This document shows positions 20,644 through 30,719 of a stretch of DNA of 64,000 bases, one piece after another. Made by a program: the position numbers and the translations under genes. This DNA is from Rhodococcus opacus B4 (lineage in GTDB: Bacteria; Actinomycetota; Actinomycetes; Mycobacteriales; Mycobacteriaceae), in contig NC_012522.1 in the NCBI RefSeq assembly GCF_000010805.1, forward strand, positions 1,798,001 to 1,862,000. The letters are read 5' to 3'. Each line of letters starts with the position of its first letter. The stretch's first letter is position 1. The notes beneath the pieces were generated by a model. The model saw only the letters and a list, made by a program, of their open reading frames with translations, searched no databases and had not been told where the DNA came from.

Positions 20644-21969
20644 TCAGGGCTGGACGGCCGCGGCGGCGGCCTTCGCGGCGGACGGCAGGGCGTCGGCGAT
20701 GATCGAGAATGCTGTGTCGTCCATGGCGGCGGAGACGAACCATGCCTCGAATGCGCTCGGCGGCGGGTACACGCCGCGTGAGAGCAGTCCGTGGAAGAAG
20801 GCCGGGAAGCGCCAGGTCTGCGCGGCCTTGGCCTCCTCGTAGTTGGTCACCGGGTCTTCGCTGAAGAACACGCTGAGCATCGTGCCCGCGGTCTGCACGC
20901 GGTGCGGCACGCTCGCCGCGGTCAGCGCGTCGGACAGCAGGGTGCGCAGGGTCGCGCTGTTGCGCTCGAGGGCGTCGTACACGCCCTGGTCCGCGGCGCG
21001 GAGGCTGGCGAGACCCGCGGCGACGGCGACGGGGTTCCCGGACAGGGTGCCTGCCTGGTAGACGGGTCCGGCCGGGGCGAGGTGGGCCATGACGTCGGCG
21101 CGGCCACCGAACGCGGCTGCGGGCAAACCACCGCTCATCACCTTGCCGAACGTGTAGAGGTCACCGGCGACGCCGTCGAGTCCGTACCAGCCGGCGGAGC
21201 TGACGCGGAAGCCGGTCATCACCTCGTCCATGATGAGCAGCGCGCCGTTGTCGCGGGTCAGCGTCCGCAGGCCCTCGTTGAATCCGGGCTGCGGCGCCAC
21301 CGCGCCCATGTTGCCCGCGGCGGCCTCGGTGATGACGCACGCGATCTGGCCCTCGTTGGCGGCGAAGGCCGCGGCGACGGCGTCCAGGTCGTTGTACGGC
21401 ACGACGATGGTGTCCTCGGCCTGCGCGCCCGTCACGCCGGGCGACGTGGGGAGGCCGAATGTGGCGAGTCCCGAACCGGCGTCGGCCAGCAGCGCGTCGA
21501 CGTGTCCGTGGTAGCAGCCGGAGAACTTGAGGACCTTCGTCCGCCCGGTGAATCCGCGGGCGAGGCGGACGGCGCTCATGGTGGCTTCCGTGCCGGAGTT
21601 GACCAGCCGCACCTTCTCCACCGGCGCGACGCGGCGGACGATCTCCTCGGCCAGTTCGATCTCGCCCTCGGTGGGAGCGCCGAACGAGAGGCCGGTGGTG
21701 GCCGCCGTCTGCACGGCCTCGACGACGGCGGGGTGGGCGTGCCCGAGGATCATCGGCCCCCAGGAGCAGATGAGGTCGACGTAGTCGTTGCCGTCGACGT
21801 CGGTGAGCGTGTAGCCGGACGCTTCCCTGATGAACCGCGGGGTGCCGCCGACCGAGTGGAACGCCCGTACCGGGGAGTTGACGCCGCCGGGAATGACCAG
21901 ATCAGCCCTCTCGAAGAGCTGGGCGGAGCGGGATGCGTGCACGTCGGGGTCACCGGAGGAAACAGTCAC
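20644..21969 (-). CDS. hemL: Glutamate-1-semialdehyde 2,1-aminomutase (HemL)
   Basis: About 441 residues of class III aminotransferase. Motifs: [20 protein letters not shown] at the start, [29 protein letters not shown], and the PLP lysine in [17 protein letters not shown]. It converts glutamate-1-semialdehyde to 5-aminolevulinate, the step after HemA in the C5 pathway. GTG at 21969 has GGAGG close upstream (2-base spacing), so the exact start is somewhat uncertain. It follows hppD by 106 bases on the same strand. Confidence 0.93.
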   Translation of the reverse strand: MTVSSGDPDVHASRSAQLFERADLVIPGGVNSPVRAFHSVGGTPRFIREASGYTLTDVDGNDYVDLICSWGPMILGHAHPAVVEAVQTAATTGLSFGAPTEGEIELAEEIVRRVAPVEKVRLVNSGTEATMSAVRLARGFTGRTKVLKFSGCYHGHVDALLADAGSGLATFGLPTSPGVTGAQAEDTIVVPYNDLDAVAAAFAANEGQIACVITEAAAGNMGAVAPQPGFNEGLRTLTRDNGALLIMDEVMTGFRVSSAGWYGLDGVAGDLYTFGKVMSGGLPAAAFGGRADVMAHLAPAGPVYQAGTLSGNPVAVAAGLASLRAADQGVYDALERNSATLRTLLSDALTAASVPHRVQTAGTMLSVFFSEDPVTNYEEAKAAQTWRFPAFFHGLLSRGVYPPPSAFEAWFVSAAMDDTAFSIIADALPSAAKAAAAAVQP

Positions 21970-22075
21970 GGCCTCCAGTGTCCCAGTTCTGTCGAATTTG
22001 CCAACGACAGGGTGTAGTGGGTGGCCAGGATCACTCCGCCGATCCCTCGACCCGGCCGTGTCGCGCCACCGGCGA

Positions 22076-23287
<1,212 letters not shown>

Positions 23288-23399
23288 TCACTGTGATCCA
23301 GCACACACTACTGCGCAACGGTGCTCCTTGACGCTGTTCACTCTGTACACAATGCTGGATGAAAATACGGATCGACCGTACATCTTGCCCAGAAGTGCG

Positions 23400-23879
23400 A
23401 TGAATATCGACCAACTCGACGCCGCGCTGCTCGACCTGCTCCACGCCGAACCGAAGGTCGGGGTGCTCGAGGCCTCGCGACGCCTGGGAGTGGCCCGCGG
23501 CACCGTCCAGGCGCGACTCGACCGACTCGAACGCACCGGCGTGATCACCAGCTCGGCACCCACCCTCGACCCGGAGGCGCTGGGGTTTCCGGTGGTCGCA
23601 TTCGCCACCCTCGAGATCGCCCAGGGTAACGGGCACGCCGCCGTGGTCGAGCATCTGACGGCCATCCCCGAAGTGCTCGAGGCGCACACCATCACCGGAG
23701 CCGGCGACGTCCTCGTCCGGGTGGTGGCCCGCACCCACGCCGACCTGCAGCGGGTGATCAACTCGATCGTCGACGGGCACAACGTGCTTCGTTCGTCGAC
23801 GGTCATCGCGACGCAGACCCAGATCGCGCTGCGTCACGACCAGCTCGTCCGTGCGGCGGTCCCTCCGCCGCGCGCCTAG
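23400..23879 (+). CDS. Lrp/AsnC-family transcriptional regulator
   Basis: 159 residues. The HTH is at about residues 4-50 (IDQLDAALLDLLHAEPKVGV, RRLGVARGTVQARLDRLE). The C-terminal ligand-binding (RAM) domain contains ITGAGDVLVRVVARTHADLQ. Such regulators sense amino acids. Placement divergent from hppD by 115 bases makes control of tyrosine breakdown the obvious hypothesis. ATG at 23400 is taken as the start; an in-frame ATG at 23352 is possible. The stop overlaps the convergent MarR gene by 4 bases. Confidence 0.88.
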   Translation: MNIDQLDAALLDLLHAEPKVGVLEASRRLGVARGTVQARLDRLERTGVITSSAPTLDPEALGFPVVAFATLEIAQGNGHAAVVEHLTAIPEVLEAHTITGAGDVLVRVVARTHADLQRVINSIVDGHNVLRSSTVIATQTQIALRHDQLVRAAVPPPRA

Positions 23880-24334
23880 CGACCCTCGGGATTCAGCTCG
23901 TCCAGCAGTGAACTGAGCAGGTAGCAGGCGTCGTCGAACCGGTCGTGGCCGACGAGGCTGCCCCAGTGGCGCTCGATCTCGGCGACCCGTACCGCGGCGT
24001 CCTGCAGCGCCTGCCGCCCCCGCACGGTCGGGACGACCAGTTTCGCCCGCCGGTCCCGCGCGTCCGGCACCCGCTCGACGTATCCGAGTTCCTCGAGATC
24101 GTTGATCAGTTCGGACGCGGCGGACAGACTCAATTCGGCCCGGGCGGCGATCTCGGTCAGCCGGCGCCCGTCCCAGCCGATGTTGCCGAAGATCTGCAGA
24201 TGCGGCGGCCGGATGTCGCCGTACCCGCGCGCGGCCATGGGCTCGCTCAACTCCCGGCGGAACTCGTGCAGCAATCGGACCAGCAACTGTCCTACCGCCG
24301 GCCGATCGGTCGGCAGACCTCTTGACCGTTCCAT
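23876..24334 (-). CDS. MarR-family transcriptional regulator
   Basis: 152 residues with a MarR winged HTH: LTEIAARAELSLSAASELIN as the recognition region and the wing VERVPDARDRRAKLVVPT. ATG at 24334 is the start. It is divergent from the alpha/beta hydrolase gene with 77 bases between, which hold a repeated CGGTTnCCGAAG sequence that is probably its operator. Confidence 0.88.
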   Translation of the reverse strand: MERSRGLPTDRPAVGQLLVRLLHEFRRELSEPMAARGYGDIRPPHLQIFGNIGWDGRRLTEIAARAELSLSAASELINDLEELGYVERVPDARDRRAKLVVPTVRGRQALQDAAVRVAEIERHWGSLVGHDRFDDACYLLSSLLDELNPEGR

Positions 24335-24351
24335 GACACAGGAGAATACTA

Positions 24352-24378
24352 CGGTTACCGAAGTTTCGGTTTCCGAAG
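24352..24378. promoter_or_regulatory. MarR operator candidate (direct and inverted repeats)
   Basis: CGGTTACCGAAG (24352-24363) is repeated as CGGTTTCCGAAG (24367-24378), 15 bases apart. A perfect inverted repeat ACCGAA-gt-TTCGGT (24357-24370) lies across the join. It is located 17-43 bases upstream of the MarR start and 33-59 upstream of the hydrolase start, a place from which it could control both. Confidence 0.55.
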
Positions 24379-24411
24379 CAAAACGCGAACCTCCCTCACC
24401 TGGGGCATCCC

Positions 24412-25266
24412 ATGGACACACGAACGATCACCCACACGATCCCGACGAGCGTCGGGAACCTCGCCGTCCACGTCACCGGCAGCGGACCGCCGACCGTGCT
24501 GTGGCACAGCCTTTTCGTCGACTCGACGACGTGGGCACCCCTGTCCAGCCACCTGGTCGGGCACCGGCAGTTGATCTCGATCGACGGACCCGGTCACGGG
24601 GCGAGCACCGCCGTGCCGCGACGGTTCACACTCGGCGAGTGCGCGGCGGCGGCCGTCGCCGTCCTCGACGCGCTCGGCGTCACCGAATCCGTCGACTGGG
24701 TGGGCAACGCCTGGGGTGGACACGTCGGACTCGTCGCGGCCGCCCACAGTCCCGGCCGGTGCCGCACCGTCGTCACGATCGGGACACCGGTCCAGGCCCT
24801 CACCGGGCCCGAGCGTGCCAGGATCGTGCCGATGGTGTGGGCCTACCGCATCGCCGGGCCGATTCCCCCGCTCACGACCGCGGTGATGAACGTCCTTCTC
24901 GGCAAGGAGCTTTCACGGACTCACCCGCAACAGTTCGAGGCCGTCTCCCGGACCTTCCGGCAGGCGCCGCGGCGGGGCATGCACGAGGCGATGCAGTCGA
25001 TCATGCTGCACCGCGAGGGACTGGGCCCTCTCCTCCCCCGGATCTCGGCACCGACGCTGATGATCGTTCCCCGCGCAGACACGATGATCTCCGTCGGGCA
25101 GGCACGGGCCGCTGCGGCGACGATGCCGCACGCCGCCGCCGCCACGGTGGACGGTGCCGGCCACATCACACCCCTCATCGCGGACCCGGCGGGACTCGCC
25201 GACCTGATCACCGGGTTCTGGCCCGACCCGATGCGGTACCTGGCCGCGTCGGCGGACGTACGGTGA
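24412..25266 (+). CDS. Alpha/beta-hydrolase-fold protein lacking the nucleophile Ser
   Basis: 284 residues with the alpha/beta hydrolase layout: the oxyanion region TVLWHSLFVDSTTW, SIDGPGHGAS, and the nucleophile elbow. At the elbow the sequence is VGNAWGGH, so A100 (codon GCC, 24709-24711) stands where Ser, Cys or Asp is expected (G-x-Nuc-x-G). The acid D223 (VPRADTMIS) and the base H251 (DGAGHITPL) are kept. It may be catalytically altered, non-hydrolytic or a binding protein. It is coupled by GTGA to a DUF427 gene and divergent from a MarR gene. Confidence 0.85.
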   Translation: MDTRTITHTIPTSVGNLAVHVTGSGPPTVLWHSLFVDSTTWAPLSSHLVGHRQLISIDGPGHGASTAVPRRFTLGECAAAAVAVLDALGVTESVDWVGNAWGGHVGLVAAAHSPGRCRTVVTIGTPVQALTGPERARIVPMVWAYRIAGPIPPLTTAVMNVLLGKELSRTHPQQFEAVSRTFRQAPRRGMHEAMQSIMLHREGLGPLLPRISAPTLMIVPRADTMISVGQARAAAATMPHAAAATVDGAGHITPLIADPAGLADLITGFWPDPMRYLAASADVR

Positions 25267-25766
25267 GCGGCGGCCGGCCGGCGCCGGATCCGGTCGGTCC
25301 GGGGCAGGAGTCGGTGTGGGACTACCCGCGACCGCCTGCGGTGCAACGGAGCGACGAACTGGTCGAGGTGTGGTTCGGCGGGCAGCTCGTCGCACGCACC
25401 CGCAATCCGCTGCGACTGCTCGAGACGAGCCACCCGCCGACGTACTACCTGCCGCGGGCGTGCTTCGCCGACGGCGTTCTGCGTCCGGTCGACGGGAGCA
25501 CGGTGTGCGAGTGGAAGGGGCGGGCCGACTATTTCGACGTCGTCGCGGGCGGACACGTCGCCGACCGTGCGGCGTGGCATTACCCGCAGCCGGTTGCCGG
25601 ATACGCATCACTCGTCGGGCACGTGGCGGTCATGCCGGCCTCGATGGACGGCTGTTTCGTCGACGGGGAGCGGGTCCGGCCCCAGACCGGGGGCTTCTAC
25701 GGCGGGTGGATCACCGACCGGGTCGTCGGCCCTTTCAAGGGCGGCCCCGGCAGCCGCTTCTGGTGA
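25263..25766 (+). CDS. DUF427 family protein
   Basis: 167 residues with family-typical segments: LVARTRNPLRLLETSHPPTY, CEWKGRADYFDVV, AAWHYPQPV and VDGERVRPQ. DUF427 proteins are small beta-rich soluble proteins of unknown biochemical role. GTG at 25263 overlaps the hydrolase TGA by 4 bases, so the two are probably made together. The end is 4 bases from a convergent small gene. Confidence 0.85.
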   Translation: MSGGRPAPDPVGPGQESVWDYPRPPAVQRSDELVEVWFGGQLVARTRNPLRLLETSHPPTYYLPRACFADGVLRPVDGSTVCEWKGRADYFDVVAGGHVADRAAWHYPQPVAGYASLVGHVAVMPASMDGCFVDGERVRPQTGGFYGGWITDRVVGPFKGGPGSRFW

Positions 25767-25770
25767 TCCC

Positions 25771-26061
25771 CTACCCCCACGGCGGCAGGTCGTCGACGAC
25801 GAGGGCGACGAGCCACGGCAGGGGAATCGACATGCCGATGATCCCCACTGCGACCCAGGGGTTGCCGGTGAGCCCGTAGACCACCGCCGACAACACGAAC
25901 GCGAGAAGCCTGCCCGCCGTCACGATCACGTACCTGCGCACCCGTAGCCGATGTCGTTCCTCGAGTGACACCGACGCCGTGGTGATGCTGATCGGATGGC
26001 GGGCACGACTCACGAGGCAGGAGTACCCGGTACCGGCGAACCGAACCGCACAACCCGTCAC
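25771..26061 (-). CDS. DUF3099 small membrane protein
   Basis: Up to 96 residues. The conserved ISITTASVSLEERHRLRVRR leads into two membrane helices (VTAGRLLAFVLSAVVYGL and WVAVGIIGMSIPLPWLVALV), the DUF3099 pattern. Start uncertain: GTG at 26061 is listed, GTG at 26013 would give 80 residues, and neither has a clear Shine-Dalgarno. It is divergent from the acyl-CoA dehydrogenase. Function unknown. Confidence 0.65.
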   Translation of the reverse strand: MTGCAVRFAGTGYSCLVSRARHPISITTASVSLEERHRLRVRRYVIVTAGRLLAFVLSAVVYGLTGNPWVAVGIIGMSIPLPWLVALVVDDLPPWG

Positions 26062-26083
26062 GACGGCCGTCTACTGTCGAGTC

Positions 26084-28030
26084 ATGGCCACCACAGCTGA
26101 CCACCTGAGAAGCACACTCGACGGACGCTGGCGCGAGGTACGCGAGCGCGTCCGGGCGGAATTGTCCGGCACCCCCGACTTCGCTCCGCACTACACCCCC
26201 GACCTCGACGAGGCCCGCGCCAAGGCGCTGGCACAATTGCGCCTGCTCGCGAGCAACGGCTACGCGGCCGCCGGGTTCGCGAAGGATCACGGGGGCACCG
26301 GGGACGCCGGCGCCGCCGTCACGAGCATCGAGATGCTGGCGATGTCCGATCTGTCGCTGATGGTCAAGGCCGGCGTGCAGTGGGGACTGTTCGGCGGCGC
26401 GATCGAGAACCTCGGCACGGCGCGTCATCACGAGGCGTACGTGAAGCGTCTCGTCGACCTGGATCTGCTGGGTTGTTTCGCGATGACCGAGACGGGTCAC
26501 GGCAGCGACGTGCAGGCACTCGAGACCACCGCCACGTACGACCCGGACACGGCCGAATTCGTCATCCACTCCCCCACACCGTCCTCGCGCAAGGACTACA
26601 TCGGCGGCGCGGCGCAGCACGCGACCACGGCGGCCGTGTTCGCGCAGTTGATCACGGGCGGCGAGTCCCGGGGCGTGCACTGCTTCGTCGTGCCGATCCG
26701 GGACGAGGACGGCAACGACCTCCCCGGCGTACACACGTCGGACTGCGGCTACAAGGGCGGCCTCCCCGGGGTCGACAACGGCCGAATCACGTTCGACCAG
26801 GTGAGAATTCCGCGGGAGAACCTGCTCAACAAGTACGCCGACGTCGAGCCGGACGGCACGTACACGTCGCCGATCGACAACGCGAACCGCCGCTTCTTCA
26901 CGATGGTCGGCACGCTCGTGCGCGGACGCGTCACCGTCGGCGGGTCCGCCGGCGCCGCCGCTCGCGTCGCGCTGTCGATCGCCACCCGATATGCGTTGCA
27001 GCGCAGGCAGTTCAACGCCCCGCAGGACGAGGACGAGGTGCTGCTGATGGACTACCTCGTCCACCAGCGCAGGCTGTTCCCGCTGATCGCGCGCTCCTAC
27101 GCTCTGCAGTTCGCCCAGAACGAGCTCGTCGCCACGATGCACGAGATCCAGAGCAGCGCCGACGCCGACCCCCAGGAACAGCGTGAGCTCGAGGGCCGCG
27201 CCGCCGGGCTCAAGGTTGCGAACACCTGGCACGCCACCCGCGCGATCCAGGAGGCCCGTGAAGCGTGTGGCGGCGCCGGGTACATGGCCGAGAACCGGCT
27301 CACGGCACTGAAGGCGGACACCGATGTGTTCACCACGTTCGAAGGCGACAACCACGTCCTGACGCAGCTGGTGGCGAAGGAACTGCTCACGTCCTACGCG
27401 GACGAGGTGCGCGGCATGAGCCCCGTCGAATGGATGCGCTTCGCGGCCACCACGGTCTCCGACGTCGTCAAGAAGCGCACCGCCGCCCAGCAGATCATCC
27501 AGACGATCCTCGACACGAGGCAGGACAACGAGGAGGACGGCAGCCTCTTCAACCGCGGCACCCAGCTGACCATGTTCGAGGACCGGGAGCAGTACCTGCT
27601 CTCGACCGCCGCCCGTCGCCTGCAGGGTGCGCAGAAGCGCGAGGAGAACCCGTTCGACGCCTTCAATTTCGTGCAGGATCATGTGCTGCACGCCGCGCAG
27701 GCCCACATCGACCGGGTCGTGCTCGAGGCGTTCGTCGCCGGCATCGACGAGTGCGAGGACGACGACGCCCGCGACCTGTTGAGCGATGTCTGCGACCTCT
27801 ACGCGCTGAGCGTGATCGAGGAGGACAAGGCCTGGTTCATGGAGCACCGGCAGCTGTCGGTGGAGCGGTCGAAGGCGGTGCAGCGGGGAATCAACGAACG
27901 ATGCCGGTCGTTGCGGCCGCACGCGCAGACGTTGATCGAGGGGCTCGGGGTTCCCGAGGCGCTACTCGGCTCCGCGATGCTCGACGGTCCCGGGACCGAC
28001 ACCGTCCGCAAGACCCAGATCTTCCGGTGA
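26084..28030 (+). CDS. Acyl-CoA dehydrogenase/oxidase family protein (large form)
   Basis: 648 residues, longer than ordinary 380-residue acyl-CoA dehydrogenases because of a helical C-terminal extension, as in acyl-CoA oxidases. The FAD and substrate region shows CFAMTETGHGSDVQALETTA; the later REACGGAGYMAENRL is the conserved flavin/adenine-binding segment. It should catalyse alpha,beta-desaturation of an acyl-CoA in lipid breakdown; whether oxygen or an electron-transfer flavoprotein takes the electrons is not clear. ATG at 26084 is the start. Its 3' end overlaps the convergent small membrane gene by 69 bases. Confidence 0.88.
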   Translation: MATTADHLRSTLDGRWREVRERVRAELSGTPDFAPHYTPDLDEARAKALAQLRLLASNGYAAAGFAKDHGGTGDAGAAVTSIEMLAMSDLSLMVKAGVQWGLFGGAIENLGTARHHEAYVKRLVDLDLLGCFAMTETGHGSDVQALETTATYDPDTAEFVIHSPTPSSRKDYIGGAAQHATTAAVFAQLITGGESRGVHCFVVPIRDEDGNDLPGVHTSDCGYKGGLPGVDNGRITFDQVRIPRENLLNKYADVEPDGTYTSPIDNANRRFFTMVGTLVRGRVTVGGSAGAAARVALSIATRYALQRRQFNAPQDEDEVLLMDYLVHQRRLFPLIARSYALQFAQNELVATMHEIQSSADADPQEQRELEGRAAGLKVANTWHATRAIQEAREACGGAGYMAENRLTALKADTDVFTTFEGDNHVLTQLVAKELLTSYADEVRGMSPVEWMRFAATTVSDVVKKRTAAQQIIQTILDTRQDNEEDGSLFNRGTQLTMFEDREQYLLSTAARRLQGAQKREENPFDAFNFVQDHVLHAAQAHIDRVVLEAFVAGIDECEDDDARDLLSDVCDLYALSVIEEDKAWFMEHRQLSVERSKAVQRGINERCRSLRPHAQTLIEGLGVPEALLGSAMLDGPGTDTVRKTQIFR

Positions 28031-28297
28031 CGAGGCCGGCTCGGCGGATTCGCCCGCCGGGCCGGGCCGGAGCCTGCGCACCGAATCGATCACCAGCAGT
28101 CCGGCGACCGTCACCAGTCCGGCGGCGACGGCGATCCAGGACCCCGAATACGCGGTGCCCTCGAACGAGGGCGCACCCGGCGCCACGGGACCGAACTCCG
28201 ACGTGATCCGGGCGTGGTTCCAGCACCACACCGCGACAGCGAGGGCGGCGACGGCGCCGAGCCACTCCGCTGCCGCCGTCACGGTCCGGCAGTTCAT
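27962..28297 (-). CDS. Small membrane protein, hypothetical
   Basis: 111 residues with two hydrophobic segments (AEWLGAVAALAVAVWCW and SGSWIAVAAGLVTVAGLLVI) and an acidic C-terminal tail. ATG at 28297 overlaps the upstream DUF3093 stop (ATGA), which supports it being real. It overlaps the acyl-CoA dehydrogenase 3' end by 69 bases. No function recognised. Confidence 0.6.
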   Translation of the reverse strand: MNCRTVTAAAEWLGAVAALAVAVWCWNHARITSEFGPVAPGAPSFEGTAYSGSWIAVAAGLVTVAGLLVIDSVRRLRPGPAGESAEPASSPEDLGLADGVGPGTVEHRGAE

Positions 28298-28794
28298 TCG
28301 GCAGACCCGCCCGCCGACTTCGCGAGCAGCGATTCGAGTTGTGCGCGCAGTGCCACGTCGTCCTTCGCCCACGCCTGCACCAGGGCGCCGCCCCGCAGTC
28401 GCAGTCCGATGCCCTTCCGGCGTCGCGGAACCGCGGACAGTTCGCCCAGACTCCGGGCGGTTTCCCACGGCTGCTGCTCGTACGACTCGGGGTCGGCGGG
28501 GGGCATGATCTTCACGATCTCGGTGATCGGCAGGTCTTCGGTGCCCTGCCGCAACGACGACGTCGTGAGTTCGACGCTCGCATGCCTGCGGGCGGCCACC
28601 ACCTGCACGTAGACGAACCCGCTGAGCAGCACCGCGAACAGCGACAGCGCGAACCAGTGCACCACAGGGCCGGTGAGAAGTTCGATGATCAAGGCGATCA
28701 GGCAGAACACCGGACCGAACGCCACCATCCGCCAGCGGGCGCCCGGCTCACTGAACAAGACGGCAGTTTCGCTCACCCGCTCATCCTGCGACAT
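28294..28794 (-). CDS. DUF3093 family membrane protein
   Basis: 166 residues: two helices near residues 22-60 (MVAFGPVFCLIALIIELLTG and WFALSLFAVLLSGFVYVQVV), then a soluble domain ending RRKGIGLRLRGGALVQAWA, the DUF3093 hallmark. Function unknown. It is translationally coupled to the small membrane gene that follows. Confidence 0.78.
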   Translation of the reverse strand: MSQDERVSETAVLFSEPGARWRMVAFGPVFCLIALIIELLTGPVVHWFALSLFAVLLSGFVYVQVVAARRHASVELTTSSLRQGTEDLPITEIVKIMPPADPESYEQQPWETARSLGELSAVPRRRKGIGLRLRGGALVQAWAKDDVALRAQLESLLAKSAGGSAE

Positions 28795-28823
28795 CGCGGT
28801 CCGCGAGGAAAGCGTGGGGCTCG

Positions 28824-28940
28824 TCAGGAGAGAACGCCGGGGATCACGACGAGCAACAAAGTCAGCAGCACGAAGGCCACGATGATCGCGAACATCATTG
28901 CTTCTTTGCGAGACCCGTGTGCTCGATCGTCAGCGCGCAT
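28824..28940 (-). CDS. Tiny single-helix membrane protein
   Basis: About 38 residues: RADDRAHGSRKEA followed by one strong helix (MMFAIIVAFVLLTLLLVVIP). An ATG at 28940 is used; the internal Met pair could be the true start, leaving about 24 residues. It lies between two membrane-protein genes on the same strand. Moderate support only. Confidence 0.5.
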   Translation of the reverse strand: MRADDRAHGSRKEAMMFAIIVAFVLLTLLLVVIPGVLS

Positions 28941-29032
28941 GGAGAAAAGTCCTTCGGTCGAAATGAAGTCTGCCGTTCTGCCCTTGTGACGTACTTCACG
29001 GTACATCTTTATATTTCACGAGCAAATCGAAG

Positions 29033-29638
29033 CTACTCCGCGGAGGGAGGCAACCTCAGGAAGTAGCTGTTGGAATCCTTGCGGTGCATCAGCACGACGG
29101 CGCCGACGGCCACGACGGCCTGCAGGATCTGCACGCCGCCGAGCGCGAGCGCGGTTCCGCTTCCGTCCGATCCGATGCCGAAGAGCACCGGGATCGTCCA
29201 CACCACCATCATCACGCACGCGATGGTGATCAGCATCCTGGCCCAGTTCCGGCCCTTCCGCATGAAGTGCACGAACAGGACGAAGAGCCCGGTGAGGATC
29301 AGGATGAGGACGACCGTGAATCCGATACCCACGTAGAACAGCTTTTCCACGCTGTCGCGGGTCATGTCGACCTCGCCGGACGTGAAGCCGGGGTTCTTCA
29401 TCAGTTCGTCGACGAACGTCGACTTCTCCCCCACCACCAGAACCATCGCGGCCAGAGCCTGGATCAGACCGAGCACGGCCACCGCCCACAGCAACTGGGC
29501 CGCGGTGCCCACGTCGACCGGTGCCGGGCGTTCGGGCTTCGGCTGCGGCACCGGCGGGGGGTACGGGAAATTGTGCGGAGCCGGGCTCTGCTGATGCGGG
29601 GCCTGGTGCGGCGGTGTCGGTGGCCACTGCTGGGTCAT
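29033..29638 (-). CDS. Proline-rich four-helix membrane protein
   Basis: 201 residues. A Pro/Gln/His-rich cytoplasmic-type N-terminus (about 40 residues) precedes four hydrophobic helices, with FMRKGRNWARMLITIACV in the middle typical of small actinobacterial membrane proteins. It follows hemB by 28 bases, like the unnamed membrane protein after hemB in mycobacteria (Rv0513). Function unknown. Confidence 0.75.
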   Translation of the reverse strand: MTQQWPPTPPHQAPHQQSPAPHNFPYPPPVPQPKPERPAPVDVGTAAQLLWAVAVLGLIQALAAMVLVVGEKSTFVDELMKNPGFTSGEVDMTRDSVEKLFYVGIGFTVVLILILTGLFVLFVHFMRKGRNWARMLITIACVMMVVWTIPVLFGIGSDGSGTALALGGVQILQAVVAVGAVVLMHRKDSNSYFLRLPPSAE

Positions 29639-29666
29639 GGCACCACCGTATCCGCCGCCACGGCGA

Positions 29667-30647
29667 TCACAACCAGCCCGCCGCTTCGGTGGCCCAATAG
29701 GTCAGCACGACGTCGGCGCCGGCGCGGCGGATGCTGGTGAGGGATTCGAGGATCGCGGCGTCCCGGTCGATCCAGCCGTTCTGCGCGGCTGCCGTGATCA
29801 TCGAGTACTCCCCCGAGATCTGATACGCCGCAACGGGCACCTGAGAGCGGTCCGCCGTCTCGCGCAGGATGTCGAGGTAGGACATCGCCGGCTTCACCAT
29901 CACCATGTCGGCGCCCTCGTCGACGTCGAGGTCCACCTCACGCAGCGACTCGCGCCGGTTCGCCGAGTCCTGTTGATACGTACGGCGATCGCCCTGCAAC
30001 GACGAACCCACCGCTTCCCTGAACGGCCCGTAGAACGCGGAGGCGTACTTCGCCGAGTACGCGAGCTGACCGACGTCGGTGTAGCCCGCGCCGTCGAGCG
30101 CCTTCCGGATGGCGCCGACCTGGCCGTCCATCATTCCGCTCGGCCCGAGCAGATGCGCACCGGCCTCGGCCTGCGCGACCGCCATGTCGACGTACCGCTG
30201 CAGCGTGAGGTCGTTGTCCACGGCACCGTTCGCGTCGAGGACACCGCAATGGCCGTGATCGGTGAACTCGTCGAGGCAGGTGTCCGCCATGATCACCGTC
30301 GCGTCCCCGACTTCGTCTGCGAGCCAGCGCAATCCGCGGTTCAGGATGCCGTCCGGATCGGACGCGCCCGAACCCTCGGCGTCCTTGTCGTCGGGACGCG
30401 GCACCCCGAAGAGCATGAGCCCACCGAGCCCCGCCTCCGCCGCCTCCGTCGCCGCCCGCCGCAGCGAGTCGGGCGTGTGCTGGAACACGCCGGGCATCGA
30501 CGAGATCTCACGCGGCTCGTCGATACCGTCCGCGACGAACATCGGCAACACGAGATGCCGTGGCTCGAGCGAAGTCTCGGCTACGAGACGACGCAGCGCC
30601 GGCGTCCGGCGAAGCCGCCGCGGCCGGTGGGTCGGGAACAAGGACAT
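29667..30647 (-). CDS. hemB: Delta-aminolevulinic acid dehydratase (HemB)
   Basis: 326 residues. Active-site lysines appear in [15 protein letters not shown] (Schiff base region 1) and [14 protein letters not shown] (region 2). [16 protein letters not shown] is the metal-site region, with Cys and His. It condenses two 5-aminolevulinate molecules to porphobilinogen. ATG at 30647 has AAGGAGG just upstream. A perfect 21-bp hairpin lies between it and hemD. Confidence 0.95.
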   Translation of the reverse strand: MSLFPTHRPRRLRRTPALRRLVAETSLEPRHLVLPMFVADGIDEPREISSMPGVFQHTPDSLRRAATEAAEAGLGGLMLFGVPRPDDKDAEGSGASDPDGILNRGLRWLADEVGDATVIMADTCLDEFTDHGHCGVLDANGAVDNDLTLQRYVDMAVAQAEAGAHLLGPSGMMDGQVGAIRKALDGAGYTDVGQLAYSAKYASAFYGPFREAVGSSLQGDRRTYQQDSANRRESLREVDLDVDEGADMVMVKPAMSYLDILRETADRSQVPVAAYQISGEYSMITAAAQNGWIDRDAAILESLTSIRRAGADVVLTYWATEAAGWL

Positions 30648-30662
30648 GCCCTCCTTCGTCGG

Positions 30663-30710
30663 GCCCGTGAGTGGTTGAGGAGTGCCTGGACTCCTCAACC
30701 ACTCACGGGC
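30663..30710. repeat. Perfect 21-bp-stem hairpin between hemD and hemB
   Basis: Arms 30663-30683 and 30690-30710 are fully complementary over 21 bp with a 6-base loop (GCCTGG); the core is GTGAGTGGTTGAGGAGT. The right arm ends 9 bases from the hemD stop and the left arm begins 15 bases upstream of the hemB start. There is no T-run, so it may be an intergenic repeat (REP-like), a processing or stabilising hairpin, or a partial attenuator. Confidence 0.8.
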
Positions 30711-30719
30711 GCGTAGCGC

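Noticed and set aside
25697-27922. A 741-codon minus-strand frame
   Set aside because: It is antisense to the acyl-CoA dehydrogenase, which has clear family motifs and a good start; the minus-strand product has none.
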